Shown here: in pieces, positions 45,153-52,042 of the stretch
Layout: every line of letters starts with the position of its first letter
Numbering within the stretch: position 1 is the first letter of the stretch
Assembly: GCF_026790145.1 (NCBI RefSeq)
Contig: NZ_JALAMS010000024.1
Coordinates: forward strand, 1-64,000
DNA: 64,000 nucleotides
Direction: 5' to 3'
From: Bacillus_I endophytica_A
Lineage (GTDB): Bacteria > Bacillota > Bacilli > Bacillales > Bacillaceae_H
Program-made: the position numbers and the translations under genes
The notes under the pieces: model-generated
What the model saw: the letters and a program-made list of their open reading frames with translations, nothing else
What the model was told of the DNA's origin: nothing
The model's database searches: none

Positions 45153-45731
45153 CTATATCTTTGGGTTTAAATAAGGTTCCAATCGTTCTTCCCATCCATT
45201 AATGAAGACCTTTTCTAACCAAATATCCTTTGTTAGTATATCTAGTTCCAATTGATAACAATTTAAAAAATCCATAATTTTTTTAATTTTACAAATATAT
45301 CTTTCATCATAACCGTACCAAGCCTGAATCATGTCCTTCGAATCTATCCCCACATATTCCTCACAAAAAGTTTCGAACGCTAATAGAAAAGCCTGGACCT
45401 CATTAACTATTTTCATTTCAGCATTGAACCCATGTGCTTTACTATTAACCCCCTTCAGGATTTTCATAATAGATATTATCTTGTCATATTCTAAAAGTTG
45501 TATTATAAAAACTGTAACAATATCCCTGGAAGCTTCTATTCTTTCAATGTAGGCGTGTTCCGATTCGTAATAGGTAACCTTTGGACATGATTTAACCAGC
45601 TTTTCACGCTGGACCTCGTCACCAGTAACAAATGTTCTGAGAACCATTTTAAAACGTTCGTCAGTACTTAATTTCGGATACATTTTTTCGTTCATTTTTT
45701 TCAAAGCATTTATATTAGCTTTAACACTCAC
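45153..45731 (-). CDS. Unknown island protein, 192 residues
   Basis: I do not recognise this soluble, helical protein. It starts at GTG 45731 behind GGGAGGGG and follows directly on the TAA of the previous gene, so the two are coupled. Segments are ALKKMNEKMYPKLSTDERFK and VQAFLLAFETFCEEYVGIDS. Its position between small coiled-coil proteins and the decayed gene suggests an accessory role in the island's life cycle. Confidence 0.65.
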   Translation of the reverse strand: MSVKANINALKKMNEKMYPKLSTDERFKMVLRTFVTGDEVQREKLVKSCPKVTYYESEHAYIERIEASRDIVTVFIIQLLEYDKIISIMKILKGVNSKAHGFNAEMKIVNEVQAFLLAFETFCEEYVGIDSKDMIQAWYGYDERYICKIKKIMDFLNCYQLELDILTKDIWLEKVFINGWEERLEPYLNPKI

Positions 45732-45965
45732 TTATTTGCCCCTCCCTTCCAGTCTTTGTACCACTTCCTTGAGTTGCTCTAGTTCTTCATGCAAGTCTCC
45801 CATTTCCATACTTTTTAGAGTTGTATTTGATAAAGCGTTAATAGCCTTTGCTTTCTCATTAGTCATTTCCCCAGTAGTTAATAAGTGGTTAATAACCCTT
45901 GACAACATCCTCCTAACGTCTTGCGGTCTATTTAATCTCACTTCGTTTTTATACAGTGGAACCAC
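45732..45965 (-). CDS. Small island protein with C-terminal coiled coil
   Basis: This protein of about 77 residues has NRPQDVRRMLSRVINHLLTT and a helical C-terminus ELEQLKEVVQRLEGRGK that can form a coiled coil. Small proteins of this pattern are common in Gram-positive mobile elements. GTG 45965 is chosen because AGGGGGGGG lies seven bases upstream; the frame runs on to 46025. The run of eight G residues in the ribosome-binding site is a likely slippage spot. Confidence 0.65.
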   Translation of the reverse strand: MVPLYKNEVRLNRPQDVRRMLSRVINHLLTTGEMTNEKAKAINALSNTTLKSMEMGDLHEELEQLKEVVQRLEGRGK

Positions 45966-46109
45966 TTCTTTACCCCCCCCTAAAAAGGCTTTAACACAAC
46001 CTATCCGGCTACTATTACGGTACATCTTTTAGCAAGGTTTAGTACATTACATCCTTTTTTGCATATAAGAGATTTTACACATACACCTATAAATTTAATA
46101 AGCTAAATA

Positions 46110-46523
46110 TCATGTTGGCTTCCTCTTTCTATTAATATAGTCAAGGTATTGTTTTACTCTTAGAAGAACAAAATCAAATGTATTGCCATTAGCTATAATT
46201 TTGCTACTGATTAGTTTACGTTGGCACGGGTAATGGGTTTCCCTCCATGCTTCCCATCCACCTTCTATTTGCTCAATATAAATGCTGCTAATCTTGCTTA
46301 AAGTGACAGTGTAAAGTTTACCTGGAATACCAATCATCAATCCATTTACCTTAGCTTTTTTGTCCCTTTTGAGCATAGCCAATATTTGCGGCTTATACTC
46401 TATGACGTTGTCTCTAAGTGCTGCTGGCAGAACCTCCCCCCTTTTTATCCGGATATCATTACCTTCAGCTATTAAACCAAAACCTAACTGTTCAATTAAT
46501 TGAAAAACTTTTAAAGCATTCAT
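46110..46523 (-). CDS. TubC N-terminal docking-domain-like protein
   Basis: This 137-residue protein has an N-terminal half (VFQLIEQLGFGLIAEGNDIR, then LPAALRDNVIEYKPQILAML) that matches the TubC docking-domain pattern often seen in small proteins beside mobile-element primases. The C-terminal half (LYTVTLSKISSIYIEQIEGG) is unrecognised. Its ATG overlaps the stop of the preceding frame by one base (TAATG). Confidence 0.7.
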   Translation of the reverse strand: MNALKVFQLIEQLGFGLIAEGNDIRIKRGEVLPAALRDNVIEYKPQILAMLKRDKKAKVNGLMIGIPGKLYTVTLSKISSIYIEQIEGGWEAWRETHYPCQRKLISSKIIANGNTFDFVLLRVKQYLDYINRKRKPT

Positions 46524-46678
46524 TAAATAATTAAATCCTCACCGTCCAGATTTTTTATCTCTCGATTTTCACCTACACTTCCTACATTTTCTTTAATCTC
46601 TTGTAACTCTTCGCTTTGTTCGTTTCCACCTTTCTTACTACAGTGGTCTACCTTACCTACACTTGTTTCCTTAATCAA
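46523..46678 (-). CDS. 51-codon frame continuing the DUF3987 gene
   Basis: From TTG 46678 to TAA 46523 the frame is open and hydrophilic (KETSVGKVDHCSKKGGNEQS, then REIKNLDGEDLII). It is in the same frame as the DUF3987 gene, separated only by its TAG (46682-46684) and one codon, and it overlaps the next ATG by one base. It is more likely the former C-terminus of that protein than an independent gene. No ribosome-binding site is seen. Confidence 0.4.
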   Translation of the reverse strand: MIKETSVGKVDHCSKKGGNEQSEELQEIKENVGSVGENREIKNLDGEDLII

Positions 46679-46681
46679 TGA

Positions 46682-48316
46682 CTAGTAGGTTGTGTAGATT
46701 GGTGTAGGTTGAGGAGAACTCCCCCCCCTTTCCCTCTCTACCGGGTGTTGCTGTGAATTGTAGGCCATGTAGGTATTTTTCTTAGGGGATAATATGAAAG
46801 GGTTCACATCGTAAAACGTCTTTCTTCCTTCTTTTCTTTGGTAGACAAATCCACGCTCCTCTAACTCACGAAATGAGTCTTGTAATTCACTAGCAGTACT
46901 AAAACGCTTGTTGGTTAATAATTGAATATCTCTGTACGCAATTGTAGGTTTGTCCTGTCGTCTAATTACTCCCAACAAATACTTTGCATCTTGTAGCCCT
47001 TTATCAGCTCCCATACTTCCATAAGCGGCTTTGGCGTGTTCTATGAAATAACCAGATAGATTTCGCGTTTTCATGAACGTATCCTTGTTAATCTCCCTTG
47101 TTATCTCCTTAGGGTTTGGACTATCCAGTTGCAAGGTTTCGGCTTGTTCAGCAACATGTAGTAAGCCTGCCACTCGTATAATTTGACCAGCTAACTTGCT
47201 TCCCCATTCCTTCATCTCAGCCAATTCTCCTCCCTCTAAAAACATGGTTTCAATTTCCGTTCTAAAATTTTCTTCTGCTTGTATAGCATCACTAGTAAGG
47301 GTAAGTTGAACCGACTCGTTAACATCTATACGTAAAAGCTTTTTTATGTTTAAACGATATTGTTTTTTTACTTCTTCGTTTATTGACGGGGGGGTAATTT
47401 TACGGTATCCAACCAATGATTTTGGGAAAGAATATAGAAACCTCGGCATTAATCCACGCTCTTGAAAACTAGATGGAACAGAATAGACAACGTGCGGTTG
47501 AAGAAAAAGCCCAATAGTTAATGCAGGCTCCTCTAATACTTTTGTCTCCCTCCCTATCCGGTCTATTGCACAATAATCACCGCTAAAACCTTTTAGAAAC
47601 ATTTCAAGATTCGCTTTTCCATCTGATGCATAACGACCAGCCATAATACTAAATATTCCACCGCCTTCCGCTGACAATAAGGACATCTTTTCGTTATTCT
47701 CGGCCATTAAATCTGCTAACTTTTCCGGAGTTACGTCCTCAGTTATAAAACGAGGTATAGATAATATATCTTCTTCTTCCATCTCGTTGGTTAAAGCGTA
47801 TATTTCATTTAGCGTGCTTTTGTCTCCATTCTTGGCATATTCCTTTTCTAACTGATCCACGCGTTTTTGTTTGGCTCTCAGCTTTACTTTTTGTTCAGAA
47901 ATTTTCATAGCTAGGCGTTCCCTTTCCTCTTTTTCAAAAGCTGTAATTGGTTCTTGTAATGCTTTAAAGACTGAGCTTTTCCGATTACCAGGGGGTAGCG
48001 CTAATATAGAATAAGTATTTAAAGATTCACTCCACTCTCCTGTTAACCGGACACAAAATTTTTTAGCTAACGCAGTTGATAATACAGCTATGGTTGCCAT
48101 GCCAGGTGCATCAATGGGTGTTTGTGTAGATTCCGCCACTCCTTTTACATACTCCCTCAACCAAGCTGGGAACACATCCACCGGGAAGATAGGCAGTTTA
48201 TGCTCATCAAATGGTATAGGTTCATGCTATTCAACCGGTTGTTGTTTGCTATGTTCTCTTCTACTAAGCTCTTTAAGTGCATCGTATTCAGCCATTAAAT
48301 CCGTATTAAGCCCCAT
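46682..48316 (-). pseudogene. DUF3987 replication protein with an in-frame amber codon
   Basis: DUF3987 proteins pair with primase-polymerases in mobile elements and carry a helicase-like ATPase fold (here LALPPGNRKSSVFKAL as a P-loop-like turn, LLSAEGGGIFSI). ATG 48316 has an excellent GGAGGCAGGAAG site, but codon 30 is TAG (48227-48229). The frame on both sides reads as one protein: LMAEYDALKELSRREHSKQQ before the stop, then HEPIPFDEHKLPIFPVDVFP and FPAWLREYVKGVAESTQTPI after it. TGG for tryptophan is the likely ancestor. The part from 48181 down (499 codons) is otherwise intact but has no start with a ribosome-binding site. Confidence 0.7.
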
Positions 48317-49157
48317 ACTTCCTGCCTCCTTTCATTCGCCTTAATTCACTCCTTAAAATGCTATTAAAGGTAGTTTCTATAACCTCAATAGATTCTGGAG
48401 GGTTATTCCTTTCATTCCATAAAACCATTAATTCATAGGCAACTGGGGCTGCAATACCATGACGCAGCAAATATCCGGCAAGAGAGGCTGCGGATATATT
48501 TCGACCTCCTTCTTCAACCCCTTTCAGAATATCTAGCCAATAACTTTCCGTTTTCTTTGATAGTTGATCCTTTACTGGATCAGTTATCCTATGCAGTAAC
48601 CAACAAGGCATTTCTGCTAAAGATACTTCTAGAGGTCTACTGGATAATTCCCATTCATATGTTTGTCCACTAATGTGAATTGAGGGAGCTACTGCAATGT
48701 ACCCCCCTTCACCCCTAACATCTAATCCAGGTAATATGTTAGTTCGGCTTTTGACCTGACCTGGATTTTTAAATAATATGTGACGACCTCCTCCCCCTGT
48801 AATAGCCTCTATCGTGTTTGGAAGTGGTCCATACTGATTTATTAGTAGTCCCAATGAGTCTTCTCCACCATGTCGAGGATCAACATCTAAAACAACAAAT
48901 TTACTCGCTTGTCCTGTGGCTATCGCTATGTTGGCATCCGGCCACTTTTTCCACCACTCATCTATAACACTGAGATTGGTTGATGCTGCTTTTAAACCAT
49001 TTTTTGTACGAGGGTGTTTACCAGCACTTTGACAATTAGGATTATGACAGGAACAAAGATTACCGTTTGGTGTATGAAGCGGAAAGACTGACCAGTTTAA
49101 TTTACTTGCATACGCTATAGCCGCTTTTCCGTTCGGGGATATATTGAATGTAATCAA
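48306..49157 (-). CDS. Bifunctional DNA primase/polymerase (PrimPol) domain protein
   Basis: This 283-residue archaeo-eukaryotic primase-type protein shows KFVVLDVDPRHGG with the catalytic aspartates, ITGGGGRHILFK with the histidine, and LDVRGEGGYIAVAPSIHISG, all diagnostic of the PrimPol family. The HTPNGNLCSCHNPNCQSAGK region looks like a small zinc-binding loop. The stop overlaps the ATG of the DUF3987 gene by 11 bases, so the two were one replication module. It probably starts replication of the excised island. Confidence 0.88.
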   Translation of the reverse strand: MITFNISPNGKAAIAYASKLNWSVFPLHTPNGNLCSCHNPNCQSAGKHPRTKNGLKAASTNLSVIDEWWKKWPDANIAIATGQASKFVVLDVDPRHGGEDSLGLLINQYGPLPNTIEAITGGGGRHILFKNPGQVKSRTNILPGLDVRGEGGYIAVAPSIHISGQTYEWELSSRPLEVSLAEMPCWLLHRITDPVKDQLSKKTESYWLDILKGVEEGGRNISAASLAGYLLRHGIAAPVAYELMVLWNERNNPPESIEVIETTFNSILRSELRRMKGGRKYGA

Positions 49158-49186
49158 TTGAGTACCTCCTTTTAATCAAGTTCATA

Positions 49187-49387
49187 TCATCTATTCTCTT
49201 TCTTCCTTTCAATCCACTTAAAAAAGTCTTCTTTATCTACTCTCTTTGATAAACCAATTTGAAAACACCTTATCCCACCAATGTCTTCACTCATCTGTAA
49301 AAGCTCATAAACACGACGTCGAGAGATCCCTAAATATTTAGCAATATGCTGAGCAGTTAATATTTGAGGTAGTTCTTGTTCACTCAT
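49187..49387 (-). CDS. Excisionase-like helix-turn-helix protein
   Basis: This 66-residue protein is a single winged-helix domain of the excisionase (HTH_17) type: ILTAQHIAKYLGISRRRVYE followed by the wing IRCFQIGLSKRVDKEDFFKW. Such proteins bend DNA for excision or act as regulators. ATG 49387 follows GGAGGCCTTTC. It lies between the second HTH gene and the primase gene. Confidence 0.82.
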   Translation of the reverse strand: MSEQELPQILTAQHIAKYLGISRRRVYELLQMSEDIGGIRCFQIGLSKRVDKEDFFKWIERKKENR

Positions 49388-49411
49388 TATGAAAGGCCTC
49401 CTTTAAACAAG

Positions 49412-49591
49412 CTAATCCTGCTTTAATTCTTCAATTATTTTTAAAATCTCTTCCTTTTTTTCTTTCGGTAATTCTTGTCGTAAGAGTCGATAGAAAGAAT
49501 TTTCATGAATACCTAACTTTTCGGCAATAAGCCAATTAGGAACTAATCCCTTAGCTCTTCTGATTTCGTCATTTCTCATAAAATATTTCAT
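49412..49591 (-). CDS. Small helix-turn-helix protein (59 residues)
   Basis: This gene is short and easy to miss. ATG 49591 follows GGAGGG, and the product is MKYFMRNDEIRRAKGLVPNW then LIAEKLGIHENSFYRLLRQE and LPKEKKEEILKIIEELKQD. It matches the small HTH proteins next to excisionase and primase genes in Bacillus islands. Its start faces the operator-like region 49611-49701, so it may regulate the island. Confidence 0.82.
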   Translation of the reverse strand: MKYFMRNDEIRRAKGLVPNWLIAEKLGIHENSFYRLLRQELPKEKKEEILKIIEELKQD

Positions 49592-49612
49592 AGTAACCCT
49601 CCTTCGGTATTG

Positions 49613-49638
49613 ATTGGTGTTGGTGTTGGTGTTGGTGT
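49613..49638 (+). repeat. TTGGTG hexamer repeat
   Basis: Four consecutive TTGGTG units lie in the divergent promoter region between the HTH gene and the gene at 49731. The array is short enough to vary by slippage. Confidence 0.8.
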
Positions 49639-49658
49639 TACAATCATTATATTCAATC

Positions 49659-49701
49659 TTGTTACGTTAAAACAACTAATTATAGCTAAGTAACGTAACA
49701 A
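49659..49701. promoter_or_regulatory. Inverted repeat, probable island operator
   Basis: TTGTTACGTTA (49659-49669) and TAACGTAACAA (49691-49701) are a perfect 11-bp inverted repeat with a 21-base spacer, located just upstream of the plus-strand genes. Two repressor dimers or one looped dimer could bind here. Confidence 0.55.
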
Positions 49702-49730
49702 ATAGTAACTAATTTAAAAGGAGGAATTTA

Positions 49731-50708
49731 ATGTATAACTATTATCCGTTATCTCGTAGTTCAAAAATCAATTTATACCCTGTAGAATTTGCGAAAACCG
49801 AACACATAATAGTTGAAGAGCAGAATTTAGGGCCTGCCTCCAAAGAAATGCTAAAAAACAGTATTGATAATTGGAATAAAGCTTTAAGGGGGAAAATGTC
49901 ATTTGCTTTAAAATTGGCTGGGTTAGAATCCGATTCCCATCAGATTGTTTTTAATAATGATGGCATAATGAGTAAATTTGCTAGTTTAAAAACCAACAAA
50001 GATATAGAAGTATTTTCAAAGAAGTATGGGTTATTAGGAATTCAACAGCCAGATAGTATACAGGTGAATTCTCAATCTCCAGCAATAAAGGCAACCTTGC
50101 AATCCTCATATATTTTCACAAATTATGGTTTTAGTATTTTTGAGCCTATTGAATTATGGAAATGGAATATAAATGAAGTTCAAAAAATTTTGAGATTATA
50201 TCATGTCGTCAGAAAGACAAATTCTGATGAGCTAATAAACGAAATAGTTGAGATTAAAATTCATAGAGGAATGTTTGGTAGTCTAACTGAAGATAGAGAG
50301 ATAATGGACCGTTATTTTATTCATTGGACCAAAGGGGAAGCAATTCTCATGTTACCAAAAGATTTTGAAGAAAAGACTATGTTAGAAATTGCCCAATATA
50401 CACTGGCCAAAGTTCTGGAGTCACATATATCAGGAGGGATCAATTTAAGTGTAGGTGACCTTATCTCTAAACCTCCAACAAAAGGATTTATGATTACGGA
50501 AAAAAGATATACTAAGTATTTGCTTGCCGCAATTTATTATGATTTATGGCAAACAATTAACGATTCTAAAAATGTGTATCTTTGTGAAAATAAGAACTGT
50601 CGGTTACCCTTTATAAAATCTGGACGTAAAAAGTATTGTAATGAGGCTTGTAAGCAAGAAGCATACAGAATACGTTTAGAAGAAAAGGAAGGAAGGGATA
50701 ACCTATGA
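49731..50708 (+). CDS. Unknown island protein with C-terminal zinc finger
   Basis: The bulk of this 325-residue protein is unrecognised. The C-terminus shows CENKNCRLPFIKSGRKKYCN followed by EACKQEAYR, a C-x4-C...C-x3-C cluster like the CGNR/treble-clef zinc finger that usually binds nucleic acid. ATG 49731 follows AAGGAGG. The stop overlaps the integrase start by four bases (ATGA), so the two are co-translated; a partner role in integration or excision is possible. Confidence 0.72.
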   Translation: MYNYYPLSRSSKINLYPVEFAKTEHIIVEEQNLGPASKEMLKNSIDNWNKALRGKMSFALKLAGLESDSHQIVFNNDGIMSKFASLKTNKDIEVFSKKYGLLGIQQPDSIQVNSQSPAIKATLQSSYIFTNYGFSIFEPIELWKWNINEVQKILRLYHVVRKTNSDELINEIVEIKIHRGMFGSLTEDREIMDRYFIHWTKGEAILMLPKDFEEKTMLEIAQYTLAKVLESHISGGINLSVGDLISKPPTKGFMITEKRYTKYLLAAIYYDLWQTINDSKNVYLCENKNCRLPFIKSGRKKYCNEACKQEAYRIRLEEKEGRDNL

Positions 50709-51916
50709 GCCATATATATCGACCACGTTGTAAATGCAATAGTAAGAAATGTAAATGTGGAGCAAGTTGGGCTTATATTGTCGATATCGGCAAAGATCCC
50801 AAAACTGGAAAACGAAAGCAAAAGAAAAAAAGCGGCTTCCGAACTAAAAAGGAGGCGGAAGTTGCTGTTGCCATGCTTAAAAACGAAATAAATCAAGGCC
50901 TATATGTAGAAGAAAGTGATGTAACATTTGAGGAGTTTGCCAAGGAGTGGTTAGCTCTTTATGAAGGAACTGGTATGGTAAAAGAAAGTACTATACGCAT
51001 TCGTAACCATGAAATAAAACGACTAGCGGACTATTTTGCCAAACTAAAATTAAAAGACATCACCAGAAGACAATACCAGAATGCCTTAAATGACTTAAAG
51101 AAAAGAGGGTATGCTCAGAATACAATTGAAGGCGCTCATCGAACTGGCAGAATGATCTTTAAAAAAGCCGTAGAATTAGAAATACTAAAAAAAGATTCAA
51201 CAGAATACACTCAGGTTCCTAAAAATCAAACCACCATTGAAGAGTTAGAGGGTAGAAAAAGTTTACCAAACTATTTAGAAAAAGAGGAGCTCAAGCACTT
51301 TCTCAATATAGCGAATAAGTTGGGGTTAGCTCAAGATTACCCGCTCCTTTTATTGATGGCTTATACTGGTTTACGGGCAGGTGAACTGTGTGCCTTAAAA
51401 TGGCGGGATATTGATTTTGAAGAGCAGACGATTAGCATTTCAAAAACATATTACAATCCAACTAACAACAGAAAAGAATACAAATTATTAACACCTAAAA
51501 CACCAACAGCAGTACGCATAATTGATATTGATGAGACTGTGATTAATGAATTAAGTAAGCATAGATTAGCTCAAAAGCAAACGATGATAAAACACCGCAA
51601 TATATACCATAATGAAGATTTTGTTTTTGCAAGCATAGATGAGGATTTACCTGGTTACCCCCTCTACATTAAAAAAATAGAAAATCGTATGAGACGTTTA
51701 TTAAAAATAGCGGGATTAAATTCTAAACTTACCCCGCATTCATTACGCCATACTCATACCTCTTTATTAGCACAAGCAGGGGTAAGCCTTCCACAAATAA
51801 TGGAGCGGTTAGGACACAAAGATGAAGATACAACTAAAAATGTTTATTTACATGTAACAAAAGAGATGAAAAAAGAGGCTTCCCAAAAGTTCAAAGAACT
51901 AATGGAAAACCTCTAA
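50705..51916 (+). CDS. int: Tyrosine-type site-specific integrase
   Basis: This 403-residue recombinase integrates the island at groEL. The N-terminal arm-binding domain (ASWAYIVDIGKDPKTGKRKQ, KKEAEVAVAMLKNEI) and the core-binding SAM-like domain (TFEEFAKEWLALYEGTGMVK) precede the catalytic domain. There the active-site residues are Arg in YTGLRAGELCAL, Lys in the beta hairpin (TPKTPTAVR), His-x-x-Arg in HSLRHTHTSLL, His in ERLGHKDEDTT and the nucleophile Tyr in KNVYLHVTKEM. All are present, so it should be active. It lies 103 bases from the right core repeat, in the usual place. Confidence 0.93.
   Translation: MSHIYRPRCKCNSKKCKCGASWAYIVDIGKDPKTGKRKQKKKSGFRTKKEAEVAVAMLKNEINQGLYVEESDVTFEEFAKEWLALYEGTGMVKESTIRIRNHEIKRLADYFAKLKLKDITRRQYQNALNDLKKRGYAQNTIEGAHRTGRMIFKKAVELEILKKDSTEYTQVPKNQTTIEELEGRKSLPNYLEKEELKHFLNIANKLGLAQDYPLLLLMAYTGLRAGELCALKWRDIDFEEQTISISKTYYNPTNNRKEYKLLTPKTPTAVRIIDIDETVINELSKHRLAQKQTMIKHRNIYHNEDFVFASIDEDLPGYPLYIKKIENRMRRLLKIAGLNSKLTPHSLRHTHTSLLAQAGVSLPQIMERLGHKDEDTTKNVYLHVTKEMKKEASQKFKELMENL
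51874..51914 (+). terminator. Hairpin formed by the last codons of int
   Basis: AGAGG, CCA, AGTTC and GAACT, TGG, CCTCT pair in order, so the 3' end of int can fold into an interrupted hairpin. It resembles the phn operon terminator at 27292-27332 (36 of 41 bases identical) but lacks a T run after it. Confidence 0.5.
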
Positions 51917-51937
51917 TTTAGACCCTTATTTAAGAAA

Positions 51938-51955
51938 ATGTTACCCTTTTGTTAC
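51938..51955 (+). repeat. Arm-type repeat, right copy
   Basis: ATGTTACCCTTTTGTTAC is identical to 36069-36086 and lies between int and the right core site. Confidence 0.6.
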
Positions 51956-51989
51956 CCGATGGTTAATTCAAGAGTATATAAGGGTCTAG

Positions 51990-52012
51990 AAATCCCATTT
52001 TCACTGGGATTT
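51990..52012. other. Hairpin between int and groEL
   Basis: AAATCCCA and TGGGATTT form an 8-bp perfect stem. Neither strand has a T run after it, so it is not an obvious replacement for the displaced groEL terminator. Confidence 0.5.
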
Positions 52013-52018
52013 AGGAAA

Positions 52019-52042
52019 CATGAATTACATCATGCCGCCCAT
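52019..52042. repeat. Right attachment site (attR), 24-bp direct repeat
   Basis: It is identical to 35919-35942. It covers the last codons and stop of groEL on the minus strand and six bases beyond. Confidence 0.92.

Larger units (their letters stand above)
35919..52042. mobile_element. 16.1-kb integrative island in the groEL 3' end (PICI-like)
   Basis: The element is bounded by a 24-bp direct repeat. It carries a tyrosine integrase at the groEL end, excisionase-like and HTH proteins, a primase-polymerase, a DUF3987 protein, small accessory genes, and a defence cargo (SacI-like R-M, AlkA-like glycosylase, DUF4379/Z1/DUF4420 genes). There are no capsid, portal, terminase or conjugation genes. 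Integration regenerates the groEL C-terminus exactly, so the host chaperonin stays intact. The gene layout, integrase outward and replication genes diverging, is like phage-inducible chromosomal islands. Several replication-side genes carry nonsense or frameshift mutations, so it may no longer replicate. Confidence 0.88.

Noticed and set aside
35919..52042. Prophage or conjugative element
   Set aside because: No capsid, tail, terminase, portal, relaxase or type IV secretion genes are present. The gene set fits a small satellite-type island.
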